Origin: Bin55 sp964572845
Lineage (GTDB): Bacteria > Pseudomonadota > Gammaproteobacteria > Pseudomonadales > Azotimanducaceae
DNA: 64,000 bases
Direction of reading: 5' to 3'
Assembly: GCA_964572845.1 (NCBI GenBank)
Contig: CAZNFX010000012.1
Coordinates: 39,764 to 103,763 of the forward strand
The translations under genes and the position numbers were made by a program. The notes beneath the pieces were generated by a model that worked only from the letters and a program-made list of their open reading frames with translations, did not search any database and was not told where the DNA came from. Positions 9,781-18,870 of this stretch are shown one piece after another. Within the stretch, counting starts at the first letter, position 1; every line of letters starts with the position of its first letter.

Positions 9781-11160
9781 CTATTGACCGAGAAAGTGCT
9801 GAACGATTGTCAGCGCAAACACCACAAGAATCGAAATGGGGGCGACAACGCAAATCAGCGCAACCCACACATAGTGCGCCCACTGCGACTTGATTTCGAG
9901 ATACTCCTTCACTTTCTTCCACGGCAGGAAGTAGCCAACGAATATTGCAATGGCAAGTCCGCCCAGCGGCATGAAGAACCAGGTCGTAAGCTTGTCGAGC
10001 AGATCAAAGATAGTCCAACCAAACATCGGTTGAAATTCCTCCCACAGGTTGTACGAGAAAACCGAACCTAAGCCGAGAACCCAGGTTGCGCTGCCAAGTA
10101 GAAAGGCAACCTTCCAACGCTTGACGTTAGTCTTCTCCACAAAGTAGGCGAGAGCTGGTTCTGTTAGTGAAATGGCGGATGTGAACGCTGCGAAGGCAAC
10201 GAACAAGAAAAACAGCCCGCCGAACAGAGAACCTAGCGGGAGGTTTCCAAACGCTACCGGAGCAGACACGAAAAGGAGCCCAGGTCCCGCCGACGGGTTC
10301 ATGCCGTGCGCATAGACAATCGAGAAAATCGCAAGACCCGCTACAAGAGCAACTACCGTGTCAACAATCACAATGATGCCGACCGCAGACTTGATTGACT
10401 CCTGTTGAGGCATGTAGGCACCATATGCCATGATCGCTCCCATGCCAATTGACAAAGTAAAGAAGGCATGCCCCATTGCGACTAACAGCCCATTCAACTT
10501 GAGCTTGCTGAAGTCAACGTGAAACATGTAATTGAATCCATCCCAAAATCCACCCTGTGCGATCCCGTAGATGAGCATCACCACGAGAAGCACGAAGATC
10601 AGCGGCATGCAAATGCGAATCGCGATCTCCAAGCCTTTATTTACTCCTCGAGCTACTACAAATATCGTCACAGCCATGAACACCGAAAACCAAAGAAGCA
10701 ACTTACCCGGAGACCCGGTGAATTCCTCAAACGCCGCGCCCGTTGCAGCGCTGTCCGCACCGGAGAACGCGCCGGAGAAAAGTTGATAGACGTAATAGGT
10801 AATCCAGCCTGCTACCACCGCGTAGAAGGATAGGATGATGATCCCGCCGACGACTCCCGCCCATCCAATCAAAGACCACATCGGGGACCGATTGTTGTCT
10901 CGAGCCAGTTTCAGGACCGAATTGATTGGACTCATTCTTCCTTGCTTCCCCAGCATGATTTCAGCCATCATCACGGGGAATCCGATTGCACAAATGCAGA
11001 TGAGGTAGACGAGTAAGAATGCGCCTCCGCCGTTCTCGCCTGTGATATACGGAAATTTCCAGATGTTGCCCAAACCAACGGCCGAACCCACGGCTGCCAG
11101 GACAAACAATGCGCCACTGGACCACATTCCATGGCGAGACTGATTCTGATTCTCTGCCAT
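9781..11160 (-). CDS. Sodium-dependent neurotransmitter-symporter (NSS/SNF) family transporter
   Basis: Inner-membrane sodium-coupled importer, probably for an amino acid or related amine. The family signature is at the N-terminus (FVLAAVGSAVGLGNIWKFPY, then ENGGGAFLLVYL), and about eleven to twelve hydrophobic segments follow over roughly 460 residues, ending LPWKKVKEYL and a last helix. The longer frame starts at GTG 11181, but AGGGGA directly precedes the ATG at 11160, so that start is preferred. It lies 18 bases upstream of ratA on the same strand. The substrate cannot be read from the sequence. Confidence 0.93.
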   Translation of the reverse strand: MAENQNQSRHGMWSSGALFVLAAVGSAVGLGNIWKFPYITGENGGGAFLLVYLICICAIGFPVMMAEIMLGKQGRMSPINSVLKLARDNNRSPMWSLIGWAGVVGGIIILSFYAVVAGWITYYVYQLFSGAFSGADSAATGAAFEEFTGSPGKLLLWFSVFMAVTIFVVARGVNKGLEIAIRICMPLIFVLLVVMLIYGIAQGGFWDGFNYMFHVDFSKLKLNGLLVAMGHAFFTLSIGMGAIMAYGAYMPQQESIKSAVGIIVIVDTVVALVAGLAIFSIVYAHGMNPSAGPGLLFVSAPVAFGNLPLGSLFGGLFFLFVAFAAFTSAISLTEPALAYFVEKTNVKRWKVAFLLGSATWVLGLGSVFSYNLWEEFQPMFGWTIFDLLDKLTTWFFMPLGGLAIAIFVGYFLPWKKVKEYLEIKSQWAHYVWVALICVVAPISILVVFALTIVQHFLGQ

Positions 11161-11219
11161 TCCCCTAGCTCCCCTCCACACTAACTGAGATTAAGCACAG
11201 CTTGATTCTAGCAGTGTTA

Positions 11220-11387
11220 CTAGAGCGTGCCCGCAGGAATAACCGCGTCAAAACCGACCTCATCGAGAGGGAGCTCTTGGGCACGATCGGCCCTCCGTTC
11301 GCCAAGGATAGAGCCACTCCATAGAATGGTCATCGATTCGCAATTGAATCGAATGCGACTAACCAAACGGTCGACCAAACCATGCAC
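11220..11387 (-). CDS. Possible 55-residue small protein between the NSS transporter and smpB
   Basis: A GTG-started minus-strand frame (VHGLVDRLVSRIRF ... FDAVIPAGTL) fills the gap between the transporter and smpB and ends 60 bases before the transporter start. An internal ATG would give about 37 residues. There is no clear ribosome-binding site, signal or known motif. It may be a chance frame, a small leader protein or a remnant of a longer gene. Confidence 0.2.
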   Translation of the reverse strand: MHGLVDRLVSRIRFNCESMTILWSGSILGERRADRAQELPLDEVGFDAVIPAGTL

Positions 11388-11414
11388 TTTGTCCTACTCA
11401 GCCACGCCAGTTAG

Positions 11415-11891
11415 ATGGCGAAAAAAAAAGTTTCAAAGCCCGGCGTGATTGCACGGAATCGAAGAGCACGATTCGACTTTGAGTTGGAACGAACATTCGA
11501 GGCTGGAATCGTGCTCGAAGGTTGGGAAGTGAAGAGCATTCGATCTGGCAAGGCTAGTCTCGTTGACTCCTACGTCACCATGCGAGATGGCGAAGCGTTC
11601 TTGAACGGGACGCGAATCGAGCCATTGGCGAGCGCATCTACGCATGTGGTGGCCGCTGCTGACCGCTCTCGAAAGCTCCTGTTGCATGACTATGAACTCG
11701 GTCAGATCTACTCGGCCGTCCAAACTCGAGGTCGGACTTGCATTGCCCTTTCGCTTTATTGGAAGGGGTCACGCGTCAAGTGTGAAATAGCGCTAGCGAC
11801 AGGCCGCAAGAAATACGACAAGAGGCGAGTGCTTCGCGAACGGGACTTGAAACTCGAACAACAGCGTGATGTTCGAGAATCTTCCTATTGA
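11415..11891 (+). CDS. smpB: SsrA-binding protein SmpB
   Basis: Binds tmRNA and is required for trans-translation rescue of stalled ribosomes. The 158 residues contain ARFDFELERTFEAGIVLEGW, EVKSIRSGKASLVDSYV, a central beta barrel and the basic tail GRKKYDKRRVLRERD. ATG start at 11415, a few bases after a short AT-rich stretch. The tmRNA gene was not found next to it. Confidence 0.97.
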   Translation: MAKKKVSKPGVIARNRRARFDFELERTFEAGIVLEGWEVKSIRSGKASLVDSYVTMRDGEAFLNGTRIEPLASASTHVVAAADRSRKLLLHDYELGQIYSAVQTRGRTCIALSLYWKGSRVKCEIALATGRKKYDKRRVLRERDLKLEQQRDVRESSY

Positions 11892-11925
11892 GCAGAGGTT
11901 CCAATTGCAGGAGGCGCGTCGATCC

Positions 11926-12672
11926 TCACCCTCTTCCTGTGTAGGGCATTTTTGAAGCGAGAATGGTCAGGAACTGCACGTTTGCGTCGAGTGGCAGCCC
12001 ATCCATGTATAGGATCGCTTTCGCCACGGCATCCACATCAAAAGTTGGTTCAGGTTTGCGCGATCCGTCGGGTTGGAGTGCTCCATCACCCATTTTCGAT
12101 GTCATTTCCGTTCCTGCATTTCCAATGTCGATCTGTCCGCAGACTATGTCAAATTCTCTTCCGTCCAATGCAGTCGACTTGGTCAAACCCGTCAACGCAT
12201 GCTTCGTTGCTGTGTAGGGTGCGGAGAATGGACGCGGCACATGAGCGGAGATCGAACCGTTGTTGATTATGCGCCCGCCGCGTGGTGATTGATACTTCAT
12301 GACTTTCATGGCGGCGCGAGTGCAAAGGAATGCGCCGGTTAGATTGGTGTCCACGACTCGATTCCACTGCGACACAGTGAGTTCCTCCATTGGAACGGGG
12401 GGAGCTCCGCTTCCGGCGTTGTTGAAAAGCAAGTCGACGCGCCCAAATGCCGACACCGTCACATCGAACAAGCGAACGACATCGCTCTCTTTACCGACAT
12501 CCGTGGGAACGACGACAAGTCGATTGCCAGCTTTGGCTTGCTCGTCCAGCTCTTCAAGTCGCGATGCTCGTCTGCCAGCCGCAACGACTGAATAGTCGTT
12601 TTCCAGCAGTGCAAGCGTGGTTTGCTTGCCAATTCCCGTTCCGGCTCCCGTAACAACTGCGACCTTACCCAT
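11926..12672 (-). CDS. SDR-family oxidoreductase
   Basis: Classical short-chain dehydrogenase/reductase, 248 residues. The cofactor motif TGAGTGIGK is at residues 8-16, NNAGSG near 90, the catalytic serine in NGSISAHV, and the YTATK catalytic pair near 155-159. The arginine in the AGRRASR segment after strand beta-2 suggests NADP preference. The substrate is unknown. It lies on the same strand as the downstream-strand neighbour 2-hydroxyacid dehydrogenase, separated by 87 bases, so co-regulation is possible. Confidence 0.88.
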   Translation of the reverse strand: MGKVAVVTGAGTGIGKQTTLALLENDYSVVAAGRRASRLEELDEQAKAGNRLVVVPTDVGKESDVVRLFDVTVSAFGRVDLLFNNAGSGAPPVPMEELTVSQWNRVVDTNLTGAFLCTRAAMKVMKYQSPRGGRIINNGSISAHVPRPFSAPYTATKHALTGLTKSTALDGREFDIVCGQIDIGNAGTEMTSKMGDGALQPDGSRKPEPTFDVDAVAKAILYMDGLPLDANVQFLTILASKMPYTGRG

Positions 12673-12759
12673 TTGTCTTTCTTAATTCCTAGTTCGTGAA
12701 GATTCGTTAGTGTCTTCGTCAACCTGAGCTATGCCAATGGCTTTACACGCAGGCAACGT

Positions 12760-13809
12760 CTACAGTTCCAATGCCAGCGAGAAGTCAGGGACATTTTCCC
12801 AGCGTCCCCCACCGACAGCACGCATTCGAACAATGGTGCGGATCACCTCTGGATTGGCGAGACCATGGGGTGCAGAGCCTTGCAATACACGAATAACGTT
12901 CTCGGCCTGGCGTATAGGACATTCCTCGAGGAATCGGGGAGACATTCCTGCCGCGTGCGGAGTCAGGATCACATTGGGAAGGCCAAGCAGGGGGTCATCG
13001 GTGGGAATCGGTTCGACTTCCATTACGTCCAATGCTGCCCCAGCTATCTGACCCGATTTCAAGGCTTCGGCCACGGCGGCACCATCTACGATGGATCCTC
13101 GTGCGGTATTTACAAGAAATGCCGAAGATTTCATTTGGTTTAGCGCTTGCTCATTGATGAGGTGGCGATTGGCGTTGGTTGCCGAGCAATGTATGGTCAC
13201 GAAGTCCGATGTTTCTAATAATTCATCGAATTCCACCATCCTCACACCGTAAAGATCTCCGGTCAACTGATCGACGTACGGGTCATAGGCAATGACTTGT
13301 GCCGGCCCGAATCCTCTGATGCGCTGGGCAAAAGCACGGCCAATGTTTCCAAAACCAATGATGCCCATTGTGTTTCCTGCAATGCAGCACACAGTAGTCT
13401 GAATCGATCTCATGCGATCCCGAACATGCCCCCACGAGCCTTCCTTTACAAAATTGGAAGCGTCGACAACCTTGCGAGTGAGGGCAAGCAACAAACTCAT
13501 AGCGTGGTCTGCAACTTCAACGGTATTTACACCAGGAACGTTACATGCGAGAACACCCAGATCTGTAGCCGCTTGCAAATCGATGGAATCCACGCCAACG
13601 CCCATGCGACTCACGACCTTGAGTCGGGGACAAGACTCAAGCACTTCACGACTTGTCAATGGCATGATGTTGACCAACGCGCCATCTGCATCCTTCAACA
13701 ACTCAATCATGTCTTGCGTAGAACGTACGGAACCTTCGATTACTTCCATTCCCGCTTTCTTGAACAATTCAGTGCGGTTGTAAGGATTCGGCATTAAGGC
13801 GACTTTCAA
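12760..13809 (-). CDS. D-isomer-specific 2-hydroxyacid dehydrogenase (phosphoglycerate dehydrogenase-like)
   Basis: NAD-dependent oxidoreductase of the D-2-hydroxyacid family, 349 residues. It shows VVSRMGVGVDSIDLQAAT, the Rossmann motif GIIGFGNIGRAFA, the catalytic Arg segment NTARGSIVDGAAV, the Glu segment ALDVMEVEPIP and the catalytic His in TPHAAGMS. It is closest in pattern to SerA-like enzymes but has no C-terminal ACT domain, so it need not make serine. Start is TTG at 13809, preceded by GGGGGA. Confidence 0.88.
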   Translation of the reverse strand: MKVALMPNPYNRTELFKKAGMEVIEGSVRSTQDMIELLKDADGALVNIMPLTSREVLESCPRLKVVSRMGVGVDSIDLQAATDLGVLACNVPGVNTVEVADHAMSLLLALTRKVVDASNFVKEGSWGHVRDRMRSIQTTVCCIAGNTMGIIGFGNIGRAFAQRIRGFGPAQVIAYDPYVDQLTGDLYGVRMVEFDELLETSDFVTIHCSATNANRHLINEQALNQMKSSAFLVNTARGSIVDGAAVAEALKSGQIAGAALDVMEVEPIPTDDPLLGLPNVILTPHAAGMSPRFLEECPIRQAENVIRVLQGSAPHGLANPEVIRTIVRMRAVGGGRWENVPDFSLALEL

Positions 13810-13962
13810 TTTTTCCCCCGACTACTATGCAGCTGCGAAGCAATTTCAATGGTTCGATATCGTACCGCCAAGCCTCCCTGGCAAGCTACGAGCGCCACGA
13901 CGAATGCACAATGTTACTCGTGATTGAATTCAACCGAATGACAGTTCCAAGCTAGACATCCA

Positions 13963-14703
13963 ATGTCCAACCAAGTCGGCACAACGAAACACCGAACCAT
14001 TCATGCAGTAATGTTCGACTTGGGCGACACACTGTTTTCGCCTTTACCTGCCTCCCACGTCGGGAAAAACCTATACGACATCGCTATCCAAACACCATTG
14101 GAGACGACGCCAGCCGATTTGATGGCACTGTTTCGAAGCACACGAGCGATTTTGGAAAGAGAATTCTCCAAGTTCGATTTCTACTTGCATCGAAATTTCA
14201 TAGAGAAAGTCATTTCCTGCCTATTCAACTCACTGGGCTTCAGGTTGCCCAAGAAACTGGCACAAAGCTTTTGTGATGCCCAGCAACATGCTGTAACAGA
14301 ACACCTGCAACCTCGCTCGGATTGTTTTGAGACGCTTACAGAACTTCGCAATTTGGGTTTCAAGCTCGCGATAGTGTCAAACATTGACAACGAGTGGCTG
14401 GATCCTCTACGCAAGAAATGGAGTCTGGATGACTTCGTCGACGCTTGTGTGAGTTCCGAAGACGCTAAATCGTGCAAGCCAGATTCAGCCATATTCCTAC
14501 GAGCCTGTTCGCTCTGCGAAGTTGCGCCCATCAGCACAGTTTTTGTTGGAGACTCCCAAACCAACGACTTCTTCGGTTCTCGGGACGTTGGGATGCACCC
14601 TATTTGGTTTGACAAGACCCAATCTGGTGATGAATCCGCAGCGACTCCTACAGTAACCTCGCTAGCCGAAGTCATCGGTACGCTAGAGCAAATGCAGCAC
14701 TAG
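13963..14703 (+). CDS. HAD-superfamily hydrolase
   Basis: Haloacid-dehalogenase fold phosphatase or related hydrolase, 246 residues. Motif I is FDLGDTLF with the nucleophilic aspartate, motif II IVSNIDNEW, motif III near AKSCKPDSAIF, and motif IV VFVGDSQTNDFFGS. A helical cap lies between motifs I and II. Substrate unknown. It is convergent with the sqd-like operon and shares no strand or obvious promoter with it, so a link is only positional. Confidence 0.82.
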   Translation: MSNQVGTTKHRTIHAVMFDLGDTLFSPLPASHVGKNLYDIAIQTPLETTPADLMALFRSTRAILEREFSKFDFYLHRNFIEKVISCLFNSLGFRLPKKLAQSFCDAQQHAVTEHLQPRSDCFETLTELRNLGFKLAIVSNIDNEWLDPLRKKWSLDDFVDACVSSEDAKSCKPDSAIFLRACSLCEVAPISTVFVGDSQTNDFFGSRDVGMHPIWFDKTQSGDESAATPTVTSLAEVIGTLEQMQH

Positions 14704-14788
14704 TTGCTCGAAGCGCTAGGCATTGGGAACATGAGCAGGCAGCTGCAGACCTTGTCTCCGATTTACTTACAAACGAAGCTCAGACGAT

Positions 14789-15724
14789 TCAGCGGGTACC
14801 TCGAAGGTTGGCTCGGTTCACGATCTCTCGCAGAGTGCGCAACAACCGATCAAATCCACCCGGATTCCAACCAAGAGAACGGAGCCCACGGCAATCCATC
14901 GAATTCCTAGGTCGGCTGGGCATAGAAGTGCTCTCGTGCTGGATTGATTCGGATTCTTGCAGGATCCTGTGAACCAATTCCACCAACCAATGCTCGCTGA
15001 CCACAATGTCCGAGCAGTTGAAAGCACGGGCACGAACAGATTCGTCATTCGCGTGCAACAATAGACTTACAGCCTTCGCTACATCCACTCCGTGAACTTC
15101 GGTCCTGCCGATCGAATCAACGGGGTCTCTACCAGTGCCATCGAAGTGGCTGCAGAGCATGCGCCACCACTTTGTCTTTTCTAGAGGCCAAGTCAGACCG
15201 TAAATCCCGGTCGGACGCAACGAGCAAATCACAATGTCATCATAGAGTGAAGCCAACCCTTCGTTTGCATGCTTCAACAGCCCATAGTGAGTTGTGGGTT
15301 GGGGCTGCTCGTCGTCGCCTAACCCCCTCGAATCAACATCCAGTCCGTCGAAAACGGCTCGGGAGGAGAGTAGGACCACACGTTTGACACCCGCCCGACG
15401 AGCAGTCTCAATGCATCGGATGGTTGCCACATGATTCCGCTCCCAAAAGTGCGCGGGATCGTCTCCCTCACCTCCGCGAAATCGGTTGGGGACATGTTCA
15501 AACGCAGCGTGAACTAAACCGTTGCAGTTCGCCAGCAACGGCTTCAGCGTGTTCTCGTCGGCGAAGTCTCCACAATGCCACTCAATAAAATCAGCGTAGC
15601 TTTCGAATCCTTGTATTCGTTGTGGAGAACGCGCAAGGGCATGTATCTCGTTCTCGTCGTCGCAAAGCTCTCTAATGACGAAACGACCAACAAGACCCGT
15701 TGCACCCGTGACAGCAACCCTCAT
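14789..15724 (-). CDS. sqdC: Extended SDR/NAD-dependent epimerase-reductase, candidate SqdC
   Basis: A 311-residue extended short-chain dehydrogenase with GATGLVGRFV at residues 7-16, LLSSRAVFDG in the active-site strand, and the catalytic YGLLK pair. It is the last gene of a tight operon: its ATG overlaps the stop of the upstream glycosyltransferase gene (ATGA). In Rhodobacter sphaeroides the sulfolipid genes sqdB, sqdD and sqdC lie together, and a sqdC mutant accumulates a sulfoquinovosyl-dihydroxyacetone compound, implying a reduction step. The assignment to SqdC is inferred from this gene order, not from diagnostic residues; another sugar epimerase is possible. Confidence 0.55.
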   Translation of the reverse strand: MRVAVTGATGLVGRFVIRELCDDENEIHALARSPQRIQGFESYADFIEWHCGDFADENTLKPLLANCNGLVHAAFEHVPNRFRGGEGDDPAHFWERNHVATIRCIETARRAGVKRVVLLSSRAVFDGLDVDSRGLGDDEQPQPTTHYGLLKHANEGLASLYDDIVICSLRPTGIYGLTWPLEKTKWWRMLCSHFDGTGRDPVDSIGRTEVHGVDVAKAVSLLLHANDESVRARAFNCSDIVVSEHWLVELVHRILQESESIQHESTSMPSRPRNSMDCRGLRSLGWNPGGFDRLLRTLREIVNRANLRGTR

Positions 15725-16521
15725 CTAGAGACAGGCAATGGCTCAAGTTTTTCGGGAATAGGACTTCCGTCCAAAATTCCCTGCCAAAGATCGATCAGGG
15801 GCTTTAGCTGTTGGGTCTTGGCGTGACCAAGCTCCCACGGCTTTTCATACTGGTAGTGCACTACACGAATCGACTCCCAGCGCCACAGTTCGGGAAGATG
15901 GAAGTAGATGTACTGCAGAGCGTTGAATACATAGGGCAAACCATGCCAATCCGGAAAGAAGGTTTCCAGAAACGTCTGGTCTGTGCGTCGCCAGAACTTT
16001 CCTGGCACGTCAAGTCTTGCCAACATCTCGTCGAAGGTTCTTCGAGATGGTTCCGCCACGAAAACCCCTGAATTCAATCGATGCATGTCGTTCAACGTCT
16101 CGTACAAGTTCGGAGCTGCGGCAAATTCGGGGTATTGAAGCAACTTCTCGATGTCACGGACGACTATCGTATCGGCATCCAGGAACACAATGCGGTCGAA
16201 CTCCTCGTATTCCCAAAGTCGAAGCTTGCAGAAGTTGTCCAAAGGACTATGGAACTTGGGCTTCTCACCTTTCGTATAAGGCGCAGCGGCGTGCAGAGCG
16301 GACCTCGCGTGACGTCGAGCAAATTCCTCAGATACGGGTATGGGTTCTACTGAACGTATCTCACATCCCGCTTGCAGCAACGGATTCAAGTCCACGTCGT
16401 CTCGAGTAGCCATCACAATGAGACGATGGCGAGGATTCGACAATCTTAATGACCGAGCCAGTGCTAGTGCACCCAATGCGTAGTCTTCGTTCGTGACTAG
16501 GGTCACGAACGCACCGTTCAT
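15721..16521 (-). CDS. sqdD: GT8-family glycosyltransferase (glycogenin-like), candidate sulfoquinovosyltransferase SqdD
   Basis: A 266-residue retaining glycosyltransferase of the glycogenin type: TLVTNEDYALGALALARSL at the nucleotide-binding start, the metal-binding DxD in FLDADTIVV, LNSGVFVAEPS, TDQTFLE, and the C-terminal HYQYEKPW. Rhodobacter SqdD is described as glycogenin-like and is thought to transfer sulfoquinovose. The ATG is three bases after the sqdB stop, and it overlaps the next gene by four bases. It has no membrane segment, so it would act at the cytoplasmic side. Confidence 0.65.
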   Translation of the reverse strand: MNGAFVTLVTNEDYALGALALARSLRLSNPRHRLIVMATRDDVDLNPLLQAGCEIRSVEPIPVSEEFARRHARSALHAAAPYTKGEKPKFHSPLDNFCKLRLWEYEEFDRIVFLDADTIVVRDIEKLLQYPEFAAAPNLYETLNDMHRLNSGVFVAEPSRRTFDEMLARLDVPGKFWRRTDQTFLETFFPDWHGLPYVFNALQYIYFHLPELWRWESIRVVHYQYEKPWELGHAKTQQLKPLIDLWQGILDGSPIPEKLEPLPVSR

Positions 16522-16524
16522 GAG

Positions 16525-17745
16525 TCAGGCCTCGCCGTTGAATGCGTCGAAGTCCGTGCTCTCGGAAATCCTCGAGCGAATTTCCGCCGTCCAAGCCGAT
16601 TGCGCTGGAATCTTGGACCTGTCAATACGGTGCGCAAACCGTCGAGCCACATCAACCAATTCCTCAAGCATTCCCACTTTCAATGTGGTTGGCTTCAACC
16701 CAAGTTCGAGGAACTGATCGTTGGCAACGCGGAGATCGTTTTCGCTGGCTTCGTTACGCGGATTGGGTACATTGACGATTTCTGCACCGCTCATTTCTGC
16801 AATGAGTTTGGCCAAATCCCGAACCCGGAAGGTTTCCGTCATCTGATTGAAGATCTTAGGCCGCTCTCCTCGACTTGGAGGGTTCTTGAGTGCCAGTTCG
16901 ATACATCGGACCGAGTCCTGAATGTGGATAAACGCACGGGTTTGGCCACCTGTGCCATGCACGGTCAACGGGTGACCTATGGCAGCTTGAATCAAGAATC
17001 GATTCAGTACGGTTCCATAGTCGCCGTCATAGTCGAATCTGTTTACGAGTTGATCATCAAGCCGAGTCTGCTCCGTATGGGTGCCCCACACGACTCCTTG
17101 GTGGAGGTCTGTGATGCGCAGCGAATCGTTCTTCGCATAGTACGCGAACATCAACTGATCAAGGCACTTGGTCAGGTGGTAGACGCTTCCTGGATTGGCT
17201 GGATAGAGAATTTCTCGCTGCATCACGGTTCCCTGATCGTTGGGAATCCCAACATTCAGGTAGCCTTCGGGTATTGTGGCCCCGATGTCGCTGTAGCCGT
17301 AGACGCCCATGGTGCCCATGTGCACGAAGTGTGCGTCCATTCCCAAATCCGCAAGCGCATTGAGCAGATTGTGTGTGGCGCTGACGTTGTTGTTTACCGT
17401 ATAGGTCTTATGCCAGTCGCTCTTCATCGAATAGGGAGCGGCCCGCTGCTGTGCTAGATGGATGAGCGCATCAGGCTGGTATAGCTCAATCCAGCGTTTG
17501 ACTCGAAAGTAGTCTGTGGCGATGTCCAAGAGCTCGAATCGAATTGTGCGACCGGTGACTTCCTTCCAAATCCGAAGTCGTTCCTGAATCGAATCCATAG
17601 GAGTTAGCGATTGGACGCCAAGCTCGGTGTCGATTCGACGACGGCTCAGATTGTCGACAATGACGATGTCGTGCCCAGCGTTGGAAAGGTGCAAACACGT
17701 TGGCCAACCGATGAATCCATCGCCACCGAATACTGCAATGCGCAT
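16525..17745 (-). CDS. sqdB: UDP-sulfoquinovose synthase (SQD1/SqdB)
   Basis: Makes UDP-sulfoquinovose from UDP-glucose and sulfite, the committed step of plant-type sulfolipid synthesis. The 406-residue protein follows the SQD1 family throughout: GGDGFIGWPTCLHLS, IVDNLSRRRIDTELG, LTPMDSIQERLRIWKEVTG, QQRAAPYSM, NNNVSATHNLL, GTMGVYGY with the catalytic Thr, YHLTK with the Tyr-Lys pair, LNRFLIQAAIGHPLTVHG, GGQTRAFIHIQDSVRC and FNQMTETF. These shared segments set it apart from ordinary UDP-glucose epimerases. It is first in the three-gene operon with sqdD- and sqdC-like genes. Confidence 0.9.
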   Translation of the reverse strand: MRIAVFGGDGFIGWPTCLHLSNAGHDIVIVDNLSRRRIDTELGVQSLTPMDSIQERLRIWKEVTGRTIRFELLDIATDYFRVKRWIELYQPDALIHLAQQRAAPYSMKSDWHKTYTVNNNVSATHNLLNALADLGMDAHFVHMGTMGVYGYSDIGATIPEGYLNVGIPNDQGTVMQREILYPANPGSVYHLTKCLDQLMFAYYAKNDSLRITDLHQGVVWGTHTEQTRLDDQLVNRFDYDGDYGTVLNRFLIQAAIGHPLTVHGTGGQTRAFIHIQDSVRCIELALKNPPSRGERPKIFNQMTETFRVRDLAKLIAEMSGAEIVNVPNPRNEASENDLRVANDQFLELGLKPTTLKVGMLEELVDVARRFAHRIDRSKIPAQSAWTAEIRSRISESTDFDAFNGEA

Positions 17746-17869
17746 AGCCTATCTCTCTCCGATGATTGGATCGGTTGCTAAGTAGGTCCTGTTTATAGGA
17801 ATTCTGAGTTTCACTTCAATGTGCTATAGAAAACGGCCCAGTGAAGCTTATATTCTCAAGGAGATTGTA

Positions 17870-18004
17870 ATGTTTGCTTGCAGTATGAATGCAACTAAGT
17901 GGATTCTCGGGAGCAATCCAATTGCTAAGTATCTACACGATAGGGACCCCTTTCGGTCTGAAAGTTTCGCGACCAATAAGGGATTGACTATTCCATTCGG
18001 TTGA
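17870..18004 (+). CDS. Possible 44-residue small protein with strong ribosome-binding site
   Basis: The ATG at 17870 is preceded by AAGGAGATTGTA, a near-perfect ribosome-binding site at normal spacing, stronger than those of most genes here. The product (MFACSMNATKWILG ... LTIPFG) has no recognised motif or membrane segment. A TTG upstream at 17819 would add 17 residues. It lies alone in the 369-base gap between sqdB and the next gene; the rest of that gap shows no feature I can support. Confidence 0.35.
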   Translation: MFACSMNATKWILGSNPIAKYLHDRDPFRSESFATNKGLTIPFG

Positions 18005-18114
18005 ATGATGGAGGGATTCGCTACCATTTCCCGCACTAATGTGCGAATACAAGACAACAAGCGATTGAAGACACCAACACGGGCTAGGTCCTTGGTTCAC
18101 CGGCAACTGAAGCA

Positions 18115-18579
18115 ATGATCCTGGAACCCGGAATTTGGAAATTGTCCGGTTCGTGGCGAGCGACTCAAGACACCGCGCTTATCCACTTTGAAGGTGAGTG
18201 CGTCGTTAGCGACCAGCAAGATGGGCGCTATGCCATTGATGTCAACGCTAATACAGAAACATCGACCCACCTGGAATATGGAATCTGGGTAGCAAGGAAT
18301 GAAACGGGTCTATATGATGCGACGATCATGGGAACTGATGTTGACCTAGTTGGTACTGCAAAACTGGAGAGCATTCCACATGTTGCAATGTTGAACAACA
18401 ATGACGCAACCGTGTGTCTTACGGTAGCCGTGTTCGCCTTGCCAGAAGTCTATGGAGCGCGAGGTTTTCTTCGCAACGAGGAGACCACATACACATTTGA
18501 AATCGCTATTTCACCTAGGCAAGTTGACGTAAAGGCGGACAATATCGTGGAATTTAACCCTCGGAGTAGGCGAAGTTAA
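18115..18579 (+). CDS. Hypothetical protein, 154 residues
   Basis: Not recognised. The sequence is rich in alternating hydrophobic and polar residues typical of a beta-sheet protein (GIWKLSGSWRAT, HLEYGIWVARNETGLYDATIMG), with no signal peptide or membrane helix. Weak ribosome-binding site; ATG at 18115. It is isolated, with 291 bases before the next gene. It is long enough to be a likely real gene but could be lineage-specific. Confidence 0.55.
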   Translation: MILEPGIWKLSGSWRATQDTALIHFEGECVVSDQQDGRYAIDVNANTETSTHLEYGIWVARNETGLYDATIMGTDVDLVGTAKLESIPHVAMLNNNDATVCLTVAVFALPEVYGARGFLRNEETTYTFEIAISPRQVDVKADNIVEFNPRSRRS

Positions 18580-18870
18580 GATCGATAGTTGACCGTTCAC
18601 AACAACCCACGCAAACTGCGACACTCTACCCGCGATGCATCGAGTAGCTAGCATCAGCGGCGTTAACTCCATGAAGTTTGAAGAGGGTAAGGGTTGTCAG
18701 AAATGTCCGGCAATCCACCGAGGCAGATCAATGGTTCAGGCTCTGAAACAGCCAGATCTGTAGAAATTCATAGATTTACGAGAACACGACTATAGATGAT
18801 GGAGCCCAATGGCAGGGATTGAATATCATCGGCTTGCCAGCGCTACCCCGCATAAACGACGCGGCTAAAA
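18580..18870. other. Intergenic stretch with no recognised feature
   Basis: About 290 bases between the hypothetical gene and the Yip1-like gene. No ORF of convincing length, terminator, repeat or promoter pair was seen on either strand. Confidence 0.4.

Noticed and set aside
15172..16409. Plus-strand frames opposite the sulfolipid operon
   Set aside because: They are antisense shadows of the SDR and GT8 genes, which have clear family motifs.
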